Assembly (NCBI GenBank): GCA_016927935.1
Contig: JAFGLS010000065.1
Location: forward strand, 24,268-88,267
Direction of reading: 5' to 3'
Origin: Syntrophaceae bacterium
GTDB taxonomy: Bacteria > Desulfobacterota > Syntrophia > Syntrophales > Smithellaceae
DNA: 64,000 bases
In this document: positions 35,838 to 46,561 of the stretch, in pieces
Position numbering within the stretch: the first letter of the stretch is position 1
Layout of the letters: every line of letters begins with the position of its first letter
Notes under the pieces: model-generated
The model's input: the letters and a program-made list of their open reading frames with translations, nothing else
Told to the model about the DNA's origin: nothing
Database searches by the model: none
Made by a program: the position numbers and the translations under genes

Positions 35838-37064
35838 TTAAGTTTTTATCATCTTTGTGAGATCCCACATAGGCATAAATATGGCTAGAGCAAAGAAACC
35901 GACAATTGCGGCCAAACCGACAATTAGAATTGGAGTAAGTGCGTCGGAAAGACCTTTAATAGCATATTCAACTTCACTGTCATAATGAACAGATACTGCC
36001 CGCATCATTTCATCAATCTTTCCAGATTCTTCGCCAACAGCAAGCATGTCAATAACCATAGGAGTAAAATATTTTATTGATTTTAAAGGAGTTGCAATTC
36101 CAGCACCTTCTTTAATGCGCTCACGTACATCATCAAAAGCCCTCGTCAGAGCCTCGTTACCCATTGTCGCGGAAAGTATGGAAAGGGATTGCATTACCGG
36201 CACTCCACTTGTTTGTAAAATAGAAAATATACTTGCAAAACGGGATAGGGCGGATTTTTGAAATAATGGTCCTAATATTGGCACCTCTAATAAAAAAGAA
36301 TCTCTTACAAACTTGCCATTACTCGTTTTAAAATAATATAATAAACCAAAAACGATACCTACCATTATAGCAAGAATAAAATACCAGTAATTAGATAGAA
36401 AATCATATACGATCATTGAAATCCTTGTTGGCAAAGGTAATTGTATCCCGGCTCTTACGAAAACATTAGCAAATGTAGGTATTACAAAAGTCAAAAGACC
36501 TATAAAAGCACCAGCCAAAGCGATAAGGACTATTATTGGGTATCTCAAAGCTGATTTAATATCAGACCTGATTTTTGCCTCGTGCTCAATTATGTATATC
36601 AATCTTTCCATAACTATAGGCACATTTCCACTGATTTCACCTGCCTTAATCATATCACAGTAAAGATTATCAAAAATCTTTGGAAACTTACGTAATGCAT
36701 CGGAAAGAGAGGCTCCTTTATTTATGTCTCTGCTAATTTTTGCTGTCGCCTCCTTTATGCTCTTATTTTCTGTTTGAGACTCCTGAATAGACAAGATTCT
36801 CAATATAGGAATTCCGGCAACCAACATCGAGTGGAATTGTTTTGTGAAAAGAATCAGATCAGAAGGTTTAACTTTGTTAATTCCTGACAAAGATTGAAAA
36901 ACCGCATTAATTTCAAACGTACTTTTTTCCCTAACTTGTATCGGTATAAGTTGGCGCGAGACTAAAATGGCATTTGCGTTTTCCATAGATTCCGCTTCCA
37001 ATTTCCCGGAAATTTCTTCTCCCATTTGATTAATTGCCTTATATTTATAATTGAAGGTGGGCAT
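35838..37064 (-). CDS. mshG: Type IV pilus / T2SS inner membrane platform protein (PilC/GspF/MshG)
   Basis: FNYKYKAINQMGEEISGKLEAES...LILFTKQFHSMLVAGIPILRIL...MIKAGEISGNVPIVMERL. Confidence 0.92.
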   Translation of the reverse strand: MPTFNYKYKAINQMGEEISGKLEAESMENANAILVSRQLIPIQVREKSTFEINAVFQSLSGINKVKPSDLILFTKQFHSMLVAGIPILRILSIQESQTENKSIKEATAKISRDINKGASLSDALRKFPKIFDNLYCDMIKAGEISGNVPIVMERLIYIIEHEAKIRSDIKSALRYPIIVLIALAGAFIGLLTFVIPTFANVFVRAGIQLPLPTRISMIVYDFLSNYWYFILAIMVGIVFGLLYYFKTSNGKFVRDSFLLEVPILGPLFQKSALSRFASIFSILQTSGVPVMQSLSILSATMGNEALTRAFDDVRERIKEGAGIATPLKSIKYFTPMVIDMLAVGEESGKIDEMMRAVSVHYDSEVEYAIKGLSDALTPILIVGLAAIVGFFALAIFMPMWDLTKMIKT

Positions 37065-37082
37065 TTTTTATCCTTTTGTATT

Positions 37083-38786
37083 TTAAACCATTACAGCAGC
37101 AACCGCTTCTTCCAGAGTTGTAATGCCCTGGACAACTTTTTGCGCCGCATCTTTTTGTAAAGTTTTTAATTTCCCTGCGGCTATCGCCGCCCTTGTAATT
37201 TCTGGACTTGGCCTTTGACCGACAATCATATCCTGAATCATTTCATCAATAACCAAAACTTCAAAAACACCTGTCCTTCCCTTGTAACCCGTATTATTAC
37301 ATTGAGTGCAACCCTTGCCTCTTTGAAAATTGGCTTTTTGGGCTTCTTTTTCTGTTATTCCAAATGCGTTTAGCGCCTTCACCGGCGGATTATAAGACTC
37401 TTTACAATAAGGACAAACTGTGCGCACTAATCTTTGTGCAAATGAAACTATTAAAACAGATGCAATAAGAAATGGCTCTATACCCATATCTATAAACCTG
37501 GTTATAACTCCCGCGGCATCATTAGTATGTACAGTGCTTAGTAACCGATGTCCGGTTTGCGCCGCCTGAACTGATACAGCCGCGGTTTCCGCGTCTCTAA
37601 TCTCGCCAACCATAATAACATCAGGGTCTTGACGAAGAATTGAACGCAATCCATTGGCAAAGGTCATTCCCGCTTTGGTATTTAACTGCACCTGACGAAT
37701 ATCATTGACTCGATATTCAACGGGGTCTTCCAGTGTAATTATATTAATGTCCGGTTTATTTATAGCATTTAAGATGGCGTAGAGACTGGTACTTTTGCCG
37801 CTTCCCGTTGGTCCCGTGCTTAGAATCATCCCGTAAGGTTTGGCACATATACTTTCGATTTTAGCCATATCCTGCGCATCCATGCCCAGATTATTCAGAG
37901 TATAAATGCCTGTGCTCATATCCAGAAGGCGCATGACAATGTTTTCCCCGTGAATTGTGGGAATAGAAGAAACTCTGACATTAATTTCTTTATTTTCTGT
38001 TTTAAGAGTAAATCTTCCGTCCTGAGGAATTCTGGAGACGGTAATATCCATATTCGCTATAATTTTAACGCGGGTGATAACAGATAAAAAAATGGATTTG
38101 GGAGGTGATGGCATTTCCACCAGTTTGCCGTCTATACGAAAACGCAACTGCACAGTGTTTTGTTGAGGACTTATGTGAATATCACTCGCTTTGTTGCGGA
38201 CGGCCTGGGCAAAAATTGAGTTTGTCAAACGAAGAACCAGTGCTTCTCCCGCCTGATCCTTTAGTGATGTAATGTGTACTGCCTCCTGTATTTCCGATTC
38301 TTCTTCTGGTTTGGAATCTATTTCCATACTACCCATTAAATCGCCGAGATCCGATTTTTCACCATACATACTGTTAATGAGTTGATTTATCTCCATTTCA
38401 GAACAGATAACAGGCTCAACTTCCATATTCGTCAGTTTTTCAATGTAATCCAGCACTTTTATTTCCAGAGGATCTCCAATTCCTACTTCCAGTAAGTTTC
38501 CTTTAAGTTTTAAAGGAACAACCTGATTTCTCTGAGCTACATCAACTGGTATGTAACGAACCAAATCAAAATCGAGGGGATATTCCTGAAACTGATATTT
38601 CTTAATATTTAGTTGTGTACTTAGCAAATCTATTATTTGTTTTTCCTTAACAATCCCTTGTCTTATTAAATACTGGCCAAACCTTAAATTGGTTTTTTTC
38701 TGTTCATTCAAGACTTTTTCCAGCATTTCTTCAGTTAAAATACCTTCATTAACAAGTATTTCACCCAAGCGCTTTCTGGTTCTCAT
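37083..38786 (-). CDS. mshE: Type IV pilus assembly ATPase (PilB/GspE/MshE)
   Basis: N-terminal MshEN repeat-like region, ILSTGPTGSGKSTSLYAIL, ITLEDPVEYRVNDIRQVQLN, ILRQDPDVIMVGEIRDAETA, CPYC...CTQCNNTGYKGRTGVFE. Confidence 0.95.
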   Translation of the reverse strand: MRTRKRLGEILVNEGILTEEMLEKVLNEQKKTNLRFGQYLIRQGIVKEKQIIDLLSTQLNIKKYQFQEYPLDFDLVRYIPVDVAQRNQVVPLKLKGNLLEVGIGDPLEIKVLDYIEKLTNMEVEPVICSEMEINQLINSMYGEKSDLGDLMGSMEIDSKPEEESEIQEAVHITSLKDQAGEALVLRLTNSIFAQAVRNKASDIHISPQQNTVQLRFRIDGKLVEMPSPPKSIFLSVITRVKIIANMDITVSRIPQDGRFTLKTENKEINVRVSSIPTIHGENIVMRLLDMSTGIYTLNNLGMDAQDMAKIESICAKPYGMILSTGPTGSGKSTSLYAILNAINKPDINIITLEDPVEYRVNDIRQVQLNTKAGMTFANGLRSILRQDPDVIMVGEIRDAETAAVSVQAAQTGHRLLSTVHTNDAAGVITRFIDMGIEPFLIASVLIVSFAQRLVRTVCPYCKESYNPPVKALNAFGITEKEAQKANFQRGKGCTQCNNTGYKGRTGVFEVLVIDEMIQDMIVGQRPSPEITRAAIAAGKLKTLQKDAAQKVVQGITTLEEAVAAVMV

Positions 38787-38804
38787 TTATCCTCCAACAT
38801 TAAA

Positions 38805-40322
38805 TCAATATCGCAGTTCACGGCGATTGAAAAAAACAGTGCCCGTATCCCATTGAGATATAATTTTCGCCCCCGAGGCAATTTCCGGTGCCAGTTTGCC
38901 CATCGCTTCTCCTGCTAAATTAATATCTTTGAATTTTTTATCAATCACAATTACGAACTCAAAGCCTTTCTTTCTATTCCAGAAAGAAAGGAAGGCCAAC
39001 GGGGGCAGTTTTTGTTCGTCAGGATTGTTGCGGAAAATATTATACATATTTTCCAAATCCTGTCCACTTTTCCAAGCAACAACTATATCACCCTGTTTTA
39101 TGGGCTCATTGTCGGCAGGAATTGCTGGAAGCATAATTGTTGTACCGATCATAACTTTATCATTGTATTTTAGAAAAGGATTTACTTTAAAAAATTCTCT
39201 CATCATATTAGGACCTGCATCGCCGTATATATTATTCAACGTCCACCATATCGTTCTTCTTTTAGTCATGGACATCCTACCAAGATAATCAGGCATTTTA
39301 ACATCATAAATTTTATTGTTTTTAACTTCTGGAATAGCAGGATTGGCTAAAGTAATATTCAATTTTTTATTTGTATTTAAATTAATGCTTTGTAATGTAA
39401 TTGCACTGACTGATATTCCTACTATAATTACCAATAAAAGACCTGCCAGTGCCCATCCTAATTTTCTGTACAAAGGTGATTTCAGCTCACCTCTGCAGCC
39501 TCTGACAAGAAACCAACCTGCTTTATTTTTCTGGCGAATTATCATTTTTAAAACTACCTGATGACACAGGAAAACCACCTTTCGGGGAAAGCCTCCTGTA
39601 GCAAGATAAACAGCGACAAAACCCCAGAAGCTAAAAAGAGAAGGAAAAATTTCAAAATCTCTGGCCACGCTTAAACGATAATTTATCATCGCTTTCATTT
39701 GTTGGAAGTTCAAGGGTTGAAGATGAAGGATAAGATTAACTCTGTCCAGAAGATTAGCCTTTCTTTCAAGAACATCTTGAAATTCCTTCTGGGCAAAAAT
39801 TATTATTTGCAGTAATTTAAATTTATTTGTTTCATAATTAAGAAATTCTCGCAATATCTCCAGGCAATCTTCCGGAATTTTCTGGCCTTCATCAATGATC
39901 AAGACCACTATTCTTTTCTCATCAACTCCTTTGTCAAAGAGATAATTCTTGATTCTTTCTTTTATATGCCACTCGCTTCTTAAATCTTCATTATCTTTAA
40001 TGCCCAGCATCAAAGCAACTGTTTGCAAAAATTCAGCAGCGCTGTTAAATGCGGGATCAAGCAAGAGGTGAGTTTCGATTTCTGTTTCTACGGAATTTGC
40101 CGCAGTTGAAGAAAAGTTCTGGATAAGTTTGCGGCATAATGTTGTTTTGCCTGTGCCAATATCCCCAATTACCACATTGATACCGCGACGCAAACGGACA
40201 GCCAATTCCAGTTTTTGTAAACAATCGCTGTATTGTGGCAGCTGAAAAAGAAATTCCGGTTCAGGAGAGTTAGAGAATGGCTCTTTTTTAAAATTGAGAA
40301 TATTGTAATAATTCATTTTCAA
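38805..40322 (-). CDS. mshM: ExeA/GspA-like AAA ATPase (MshM-like) with TM and unusual periplasmic C-terminus
   Basis: YYNILNFKKEPFSNSPEPEFLFQLPQYSDCLQKLELAVRLRRGINVVIGDIGTGKTTLCRKL; TM near residue 290; extracytoplasmic tail. Confidence 0.85.
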   Translation of the reverse strand: MKMNYYNILNFKKEPFSNSPEPEFLFQLPQYSDCLQKLELAVRLRRGINVVIGDIGTGKTTLCRKLIQNFSSTAANSVETEIETHLLLDPAFNSAAEFLQTVALMLGIKDNEDLRSEWHIKERIKNYLFDKGVDEKRIVVLIIDEGQKIPEDCLEILREFLNYETNKFKLLQIIIFAQKEFQDVLERKANLLDRVNLILHLQPLNFQQMKAMINYRLSVARDFEIFPSLFSFWGFVAVYLATGGFPRKVVFLCHQVVLKMIIRQKNKAGWFLVRGCRGELKSPLYRKLGWALAGLLLVIIVGISVSAITLQSINLNTNKKLNITLANPAIPEVKNNKIYDVKMPDYLGRMSMTKRRTIWWTLNNIYGDAGPNMMREFFKVNPFLKYNDKVMIGTTIMLPAIPADNEPIKQGDIVVAWKSGQDLENMYNIFRNNPDEQKLPPLAFLSFWNRKKGFEFVIVIDKKFKDINLAGEAMGKLAPEIASGAKIISQWDTGTVFFNRRELRY

Positions 40323-40445
40323 CAGGCATATTACTGCTCAAATGCCGTACATTTTCAATTATTAAAATATTTTACTGTCTTTAATTCCTGTCTTTCAATT
40401 TATCAATTTTTTTCAAAATAAATTTTCTATTCTTAATGATATAGG

Positions 40446-42059
40446 TCAGCTGCTAGCAACCGGCAATATATGAGGAGTAATAAATATGAGAACCTCTTCC
40501 ATATTCACACTTTTACTATCTGATTTGAAAATCCAACCCAAAAGAGGAATATCCTTAAGCCACGGCACGCCACTTTGTCCGGCCAAATTGGTCTGTTTTG
40601 TTAAACCGGAAATAACTATAGTCTCACCATCTTTAACAATCAGTTCCGTTTGCGTTTGTTTTTTTATAATATAAGGATCTCCCAGTGACGATTTTCGCGT
40701 CATATCCAGTTCATCTTTTTTCACTAAAATTGTCATTTTCAAATTCTTGCCGTCAATTACATGTGGTGTAATTTCCAGGCGCAATACAACGTCCTCAAAC
40801 TTGGTAGTTTGAGTTGTCACGCCACCGCTTGTTTCCAGTGTAATATAAGGAACTCTTTCACCGTTCTCCGTAAAAGCTTTCTGATTATCCAAGGTTGTTA
40901 TTGACGGACTGGAAAGAATATTTAGTTTATTATCTTTCTGCAGGGCCTGCAGTTGAACTTCCAGTAAATTTTCACCAATCCTCCCGAATAGCAAACCTAA
41001 AGATCCCATAGGAATGGAAGATGTTGCCGTTGCATCGACCGGGAAATTAATTCCTAACGCCGATCGCTGTGGAGGAGTGCCGGTTCCACCGATAGGTCCC
41101 GTGGGAGAAACACCTCCGCCCGTTACAATAAGATCTTCACTGCCTTGAGTACTTCTGTTGTATCCTCCCCACATTATTCCCAAATCACGGGCTACACCCT
41201 TTGTTGTTTCGACGATATTGGCTTTAATTAAAATCTGAAAAGCGGGTTTATCCAGCTTTTCAATCATAGGCAGTATTTTGGTCATATCTTCATGCAAGGC
41301 AGAAATTATCAAAGAATTACTGTGTTCATCGAGCTTTATTGATCCGCGCGGTTTACCATCCTTGTCTTTTGTTAAAAAATCATTAAGTGTTGTCGCCATC
41401 TTATTTGCATTGGCATAGTTAATACTTATAACCACAGGATCTAAAAGCGGTTCAACCCATTGGATGTCACGCAGTTGAACTTTTCGTTTTAATTCCTGAT
41501 TAAGATCATCAATAGTCATGACCCTGACTATTTCGCCTTCCCATACATAAGATAATCCATAGGTGCGCAATAAGCCGGTAAATGCCTCGTCCCAGGCTAC
41601 TCCCCGAAAATCAACACTAATATCACCTTTTAATTCATTTTTAACCAGAAGATTCAGGCTCACTGATTTGGCCATTGCCCGTAAAACCGCTTTGAGATCC
41701 GCCTGACGCATGGTCAAATGAACTGGCGAGGTTGGAAGTTTTTTAGTTTCCGTTGTCGTCAGTTGTGTTGATGAAGCTTGTTTTGACGTTAACACTGAAT
41801 TATCAATTTTCTTGGATTGTGCGGAGGGAGAGTGCCCCTGAGAATTTTCAGCAAGAGTAGTCCATTTATCAAAGAAAGCGTCTTTTTTCTCAATTTTGAA
41901 TTCATCGGCACAACCCCCAAAAAATATCAATAGTAAAAAACAAAAAACCAACGTCATGCTTTTCTTGTTGAATATAGAGTATTTCAAAGCAGTAACCTCC
42001 AAATTGCAGAATTCATTCTTGTATAGGGATTTCCAAATTGTTCCCCGCAAGTTTATCAA
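40446..42059 (-). CDS. mshL: Secretin (PilQ/MshL-like), lipoprotein
   Basis: LLLIFFGGCADEF lipobox; secretin/TonB N-domain; KLNILSSPSITTLDNQKAFTENGERVPY...ETIVISGLTKQ...VPWLKDIPLLGWIFKSD. Confidence 0.93.
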   Translation of the reverse strand: MINLRGTIWKSLYKNEFCNLEVTALKYSIFNKKSMTLVFCFLLLIFFGGCADEFKIEKKDAFFDKWTTLAENSQGHSPSAQSKKIDNSVLTSKQASSTQLTTTETKKLPTSPVHLTMRQADLKAVLRAMAKSVSLNLLVKNELKGDISVDFRGVAWDEAFTGLLRTYGLSYVWEGEIVRVMTIDDLNQELKRKVQLRDIQWVEPLLDPVVISINYANANKMATTLNDFLTKDKDGKPRGSIKLDEHSNSLIISALHEDMTKILPMIEKLDKPAFQILIKANIVETTKGVARDLGIMWGGYNRSTQGSEDLIVTGGGVSPTGPIGGTGTPPQRSALGINFPVDATATSSIPMGSLGLLFGRIGENLLEVQLQALQKDNKLNILSSPSITTLDNQKAFTENGERVPYITLETSGGVTTQTTKFEDVVLRLEITPHVIDGKNLKMTILVKKDELDMTRKSSLGDPYIIKKQTQTELIVKDGETIVISGLTKQTNLAGQSGVPWLKDIPLLGWIFKSDSKSVNMEEVLIFITPHILPVASS

Positions 42060-42513
42060 AAATGGTAACTTTAGAAGGTGTAATACCTTTTAATACATAG
42101 CCCTTTTCCATTAATTCTTCACCGATTCTATATTCTATGTTGTTCAGAATAGCCATTATATTCTTTCCTGAATCCACATAACCGGAATAAACAATTTTAA
42201 CAGCATTAATTCCTTCGGCACCTTTGCCATCTTTTGCCAGCCATAACCTATATAAATTTCTTTTCAAAAAAGGAGTCGCCCCCCAATTAACATGTGCCAA
42301 TCTAATAACATGATTGTCAAAATCTGATAATTTATTTTTATTTAACTCATCAGTCAATCCACTTATGACTTGCTCAATCTTAACAGATTCTTTGCTCGGT
42401 TCAACTTTTTTTCCCTTCTGACGATCTGCAATTAAGTACACGTAAACGGCATACAAAACGAATATAGCCGCAACTGCTACCAAGAAAATTTCTCTTTTCT
42501 TTAATTTGGCCAT
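42013..42513 (-). CDS. Small inner-membrane-anchored pilus assembly protein (MshK/PilP-like)
   Basis: Single N-terminal TM, then a short periplasmic domain; conserved position between PilO-like protein and secretin. Confidence 0.6.
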   Translation of the reverse strand: MAKLKKREIFLVAVAAIFVLYAVYVYLIADRQKGKKVEPSKESVKIEQVISGLTDELNKNKLSDFDNHVIRLAHVNWGATPFLKRNLYRLWLAKDGKGAEGINAVKIVYSGYVDSGKNIMAILNNIEYRIGEELMEKGYVLKGITPSKVTIFDKLAGNNLEIPIQE

Positions 42514-42530
42514 AAATACCTTTTTATTTA

Positions 42531-43067
42531 TTACTTAATCGCCGCCCAAACTTTCATTTTAAATTCCATGGAGCCGGTTCCTTGCTGAATATTGATTTCC
42601 TCAATTCTGTCCAAGCAAGGGATTGAACCCAGTTCTATCAGCATTTTTCGGAAATCAGTCAATTCCCCTTTTAGCACGATGTTATGCAGAAAAGAGGTCG
42701 AAGGACTGGTCGATGTATTAGTATCAGGCGTAAATGAATCTATTTTTATCCCTGATTTTTTAGCCGCATTTCGAAAGTCAGCCTGAAATTTTTGTGTTTC
42801 CAGACGGGGCAAAGCGATTCTTTCCGGATGGGGCAAAACAAAACTTTTACTATCTTCGATGGCATCAGTCAGAGTCTTGTAGACAGGTCCCCATTCTTTT
42901 TGTTCTTTAATCTGATATTTCAATTTATCGTTTTCCTTCAGTTGATAGGAAATTTTCAGAGAATAAGGCAATATTCCCACTAAAATAATAATTAATATAA
43001 TCCCGCCATAAATCACCAAATATAAAATATTGACTTTTTTATGTATATTAATGTTAATTTTTCTCAT
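42531..43067 (-). CDS. PilO/MshJ-like pilus assembly protein
   Basis: N-terminal TM, coiled-coil, ferredoxin-like C-terminal LHNIVLKGELTDFRKMLIELGSIPCLDRIEEINI. Confidence 0.75.
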   Translation of the reverse strand: MRKININIHKKVNILYLVIYGGIILIIILVGILPYSLKISYQLKENDKLKYQIKEQKEWGPVYKTLTDAIEDSKSFVLPHPERIALPRLETQKFQADFRNAAKKSGIKIDSFTPDTNTSTSPSTSFLHNIVLKGELTDFRKMLIELGSIPCLDRIEEINIQQGTGSMEFKMKVWAAIK

Positions 43068-43072
43068 AATTT

Positions 43073-44908
43073 TTAACCCAGTTTAGCGTTCAACACAAAA
43101 TGAATCACGTCTTTTTTATCAAAATTAACAACGCTTTTATTCTGTACAGATACATTACTGAAAATCGGGGAATTTTCCAATTTTATGATATACTGGTTCA
43201 TATCCGATTCTAACATATCTTTTTTATCAAATATTATACCCTCTATAAGCACATCATAAGTATTTTCTTTTGGCATTTTACTAATATCTTTCTGGGTGGA
43301 AATACTTTCCTCACGTACTCTAAAATTGATCAAGCGCACATTCTGAGGAGTAAGGGCGGAAACTTCACCTATTGCCGTAAGTCCCCAGTACCTTTGCGCG
43401 TATTGATGGGCAGTGGCTCTCTGCTTCTTGACCTTGTCAACTGTTTGAAGCATTAATTCCTCTGACAACAAGGGACTATAAGGAGCTAATTCTTTTTCTA
43501 AATCTACTTTGTTTCCCTTAAGATAATTTAATTTTGAACCTTGATAAAGTAACGTAACCAGACAAATAATTAAAACCACCAGAAATGATACAAAAGCGAA
43601 CTTGTTGGCCTGCTTCATACTGATTTCTTGATTTTTTTCCAGATAGGTAAAAATTGCATTTGGTGTGCGGTTGTTATCCGACAGGGAAAACCCCAAAGCG
43701 GGGGAAATCAATATTCTGTCTAAAGAACTTAAAGACTTATCCAATATCTCTGATTTTCGCTGTTTAAAAGGATCAAAGATTTCCGTTTTTGTACCCAACT
43801 GATTACTCATATAATCAAGAATCGACTTGTCAAAATTAACCGATGACAAAATGTATATCTTTTCGACTTTTTTACTGCCGATAGAAGATGTTTTCAGTGT
43901 CAAATCAACCTGGCGTGCTAACCTTTCCCAAACAGGAATAATCATTTCCAGTATTTCTTCTTTTTTAAAACCTCTTAGGGCATCGGCATCTTTTAATTGA
44001 TTTGATTCAGAACATATACTGTCAAGAATTTTTTCCGCTTCACTTTGATCTACTCTTAAGCCACCCGTTTTCGCTCGTAGACAATTAACAATAGCCTCTG
44101 CCATACTGGAACTGCTGCCTGTCTTAATTCCCCTGGTCATCAACAGATTCTCTTTATTGTAAACATCAATACGAGAATATGTATCTCCAATAAATAAGGT
44201 GGCAAAAGTTTCTTCTCTTGACGGTATCCATTTTGATCGGAATATATTCTGCATAGCAAAAGGAACAATAGTAATGCCGGCAAGCTTTATTCCAATATTA
44301 TCAGCAAACAATTTTATTCTTTCAATTTCCACTTTGTTAGCGGTGTAAAACATAATGGAATATTTGGAAGTTCCCTTCTCAACCACTTCTTCCTGTATCT
44401 CAAAATCATAAATTTGTTTTTCTTCATCAATAAATCCTTCTTTCTTTGCCGTCCAAAAAATCATCCTTCCCAACTGTTTTTTAGGAACCTTTGGAACGTT
44501 GAAAAAATAGACGTTAACTTCGCTCGTTGATATCTTAGTCCAGATATCACAATCAGCGACATTGCCGCAAAATTCAATGATGGAGGATTTTAAAAGATTA
44601 TTGAATTCGAAAGAGTTAACGGATAATTCCGGATCATATCTGATAATTTTTTTATCAACTAAAGTATAACTGTAGTCAGAATTTTTATCCGTTTTAGCCA
44701 GACAAATAAAATTCCTGCCAATGTCAATTCCTACTGTAAACTTTTTCTTATTGAAAAATCTTTGATACAAGTTTAACTTTATATTTTTTATCTGCTTATT
44801 CGCAGTTAAAGAAAATTTCTTCTGCCCGAAAACACCAAGCGATTCTTCTTTTCCACGAATCACATTAAGAAGCTTTTCCGTTGAGTTTATATCTTTATTA
44901 TTGAGCAA
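43073..44908 (-). CDS. mshI: PilM-PilN-like protein (MshI-like), actin-fold + TM + PilN-like periplasmic domain
   Basis: FTVGIDIGRNFICLAK (PilM/FtsA-like start), ATLFIGDTYSRIDVYNKENLLMTRGI, TM FAFVSFLVVLIICLVTLLYQGSKL, PilN-like tail ALTPQNVRLINFRV. Confidence 0.8.
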   Translation of the reverse strand: MLNNKDINSTEKLLNVIRGKEESLGVFGQKKFSLTANKQIKNIKLNLYQRFFNKKKFTVGIDIGRNFICLAKTDKNSDYSYTLVDKKIIRYDPELSVNSFEFNNLLKSSIIEFCGNVADCDIWTKISTSEVNVYFFNVPKVPKKQLGRMIFWTAKKEGFIDEEKQIYDFEIQEEVVEKGTSKYSIMFYTANKVEIERIKLFADNIGIKLAGITIVPFAMQNIFRSKWIPSREETFATLFIGDTYSRIDVYNKENLLMTRGIKTGSSSSMAEAIVNCLRAKTGGLRVDQSEAEKILDSICSESNQLKDADALRGFKKEEILEMIIPVWERLARQVDLTLKTSSIGSKKVEKIYILSSVNFDKSILDYMSNQLGTKTEIFDPFKQRKSEILDKSLSSLDRILISPALGFSLSDNNRTPNAIFTYLEKNQEISMKQANKFAFVSFLVVLIICLVTLLYQGSKLNYLKGNKVDLEKELAPYSPLLSEELMLQTVDKVKKQRATAHQYAQRYWGLTAIGEVSALTPQNVRLINFRVREESISTQKDISKMPKENTYDVLIEGIIFDKKDMLESDMNQYIIKLENSPIFSNVSVQNKSVVNFDKKDVIHFVLNAKLG

Positions 44909-45139
44909 GAAAATCTCCTTATCTCTTATTCAATCTGTAAATTATCGAACATTTTTTATTAAGACAAGTTTTATTTCAACGATTGCTTTGGGTATTTAAA
45001 TTTTTTTATTCAGTCCTTTCAGACTTTTAAAACTAATAATTAGAAATAATATGCCTTTTTCAAATTAAGTGTTGAATGATTATCAGTTTTTTGTTAAAAG
45101 AACAAGTATTTTTAAAAAATGCCGAATTTATAAATTTTT

Positions 45140-46498
45140 ATGAACAAGAAAAAAATCATCATTTTTTCCATTATATCAATACTTTTTTTGATTTCATTCT
45201 ATACGATCAATATTTATTCAAATGTTTTTGCTGATATAGAGCAAATAAGTGATTCTATATTTTCTTCAACCTCGGGGAAAATACCCGACTCTATAGTTTC
45301 CATATCTTCCGGTTATGTGGTCGTAATTGATAAAAAATATCAAAAAATTTATGTATTTAATAAGTCAGAAAACTACTCCAAAGTCTTCGAAGCACCATGT
45401 TCTACAGGCAAAAATCCAGGAGCCAAACAAGTCGCCGGAGACTTGAAAACACCAAACGGAATCTTTTTCGCCACAAATCTTCTACGCAATCTTAGCCCTT
45501 CGGAAACCTATGGTTCTCTGGCCTTCACTCTCGACTATCCAACGCTAATCGACCAAAGAGCAGGCAAAGACGGCGGCAACATCTGGATTCATGGAACCAC
45601 AAAGCCGCTATTACCCCAACAGTCAAACGGCTGTGTTGTTTTAAGCGACAGCGATCTCTTGCAACTTGCCAATTTTATATATTTAAACAAAACTCCTATT
45701 ATTATTTCTGAATCAATAAACTGGGTTCCTTATAATTACACCTCAGATTCCAAGGATGAGTTAGAAAAAATATTAACATCCTGGAACAAGGCCTTTATTG
45801 AAAAGGATATAAAAAAGATTGATTCATTGTACATTGAAGGAACGGAAATCAAAGGGAAAAAAAGAGAAGAACTTCACGATAAAATCAAAAACATAGCTTC
45901 TCTAAACAAACATTTTGTTTTACAGCCACGGGACATATCAATAATAAAAGAAGGTAATAATGCCGTTATTATTTTCGATCAAATTTTTGATGTAAACAAC
46001 GAAAATTCTTTTCAGGGATTTTACAACAAACTGATTCTGGAAAAGATTAAAAATAATTGGTATGTCGTGGACGAAGCCTCACCATCGGAAATAGGCGGAA
46101 AACATCTGGCTTTGGCGAAAGACAAACAAAAAGAATCTCAAAATAATGACCGTATTGTTCAAAAGGAAATCAATAATCTGCTTAAGAGATGGTTGGCTAG
46201 TTGGAAATCAGGCGATGTTCAAACCTATCGCGATTGCTACGCCTCCGATTTCAGATCAAAAGAAATGGATTTGAATGCATGGATATCACGTAAAATAAGA
46301 GTCCGTCAGAACAGCAAAAATATAAAAATAGGAATAGATAATTTGCAGATATCAGTCAGCGCAAATAAAGCCAAAGCAATATTTGTTCAACATTACAGTT
46401 CGTCAATACTTAGGAGTAAAGGAAAAAAGACATTGGTATTGAAAAAAATTGATAATAAATGGAAAATATACAGAGAAATTATGGGTAGTATCTCTTAG
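45140..46498 (+). CDS. L,D-transpeptidase (YkuD) with two C-terminal NTF2/Cds6-like domains
   Basis: VVIDKKYQKIYVFNKS...TPNGIFFATNLL...IWIHGTTKPLLPQQSNGCVVLSDSDL (HxxxxxxxxxxxxSNGC catalytic motif). Confidence 0.9.
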   Translation: MNKKKIIIFSIISILFLISFYTINIYSNVFADIEQISDSIFSSTSGKIPDSIVSISSGYVVVIDKKYQKIYVFNKSENYSKVFEAPCSTGKNPGAKQVAGDLKTPNGIFFATNLLRNLSPSETYGSLAFTLDYPTLIDQRAGKDGGNIWIHGTTKPLLPQQSNGCVVLSDSDLLQLANFIYLNKTPIIISESINWVPYNYTSDSKDELEKILTSWNKAFIEKDIKKIDSLYIEGTEIKGKKREELHDKIKNIASLNKHFVLQPRDISIIKEGNNAVIIFDQIFDVNNENSFQGFYNKLILEKIKNNWYVVDEASPSEIGGKHLALAKDKQKESQNNDRIVQKEINNLLKRWLASWKSGDVQTYRDCYASDFRSKEMDLNAWISRKIRVRQNSKNIKIGIDNLQISVSANKAKAIFVQHYSSSILRSKGKKTLVLKKIDNKWKIYREIMGSIS

Positions 46499-46561
46499 CC
46501 TCAATTATCTTTTTAGTTAGTCCCTAATATTTACGCATAGAAAAACTGACGGAAAAGAAAT

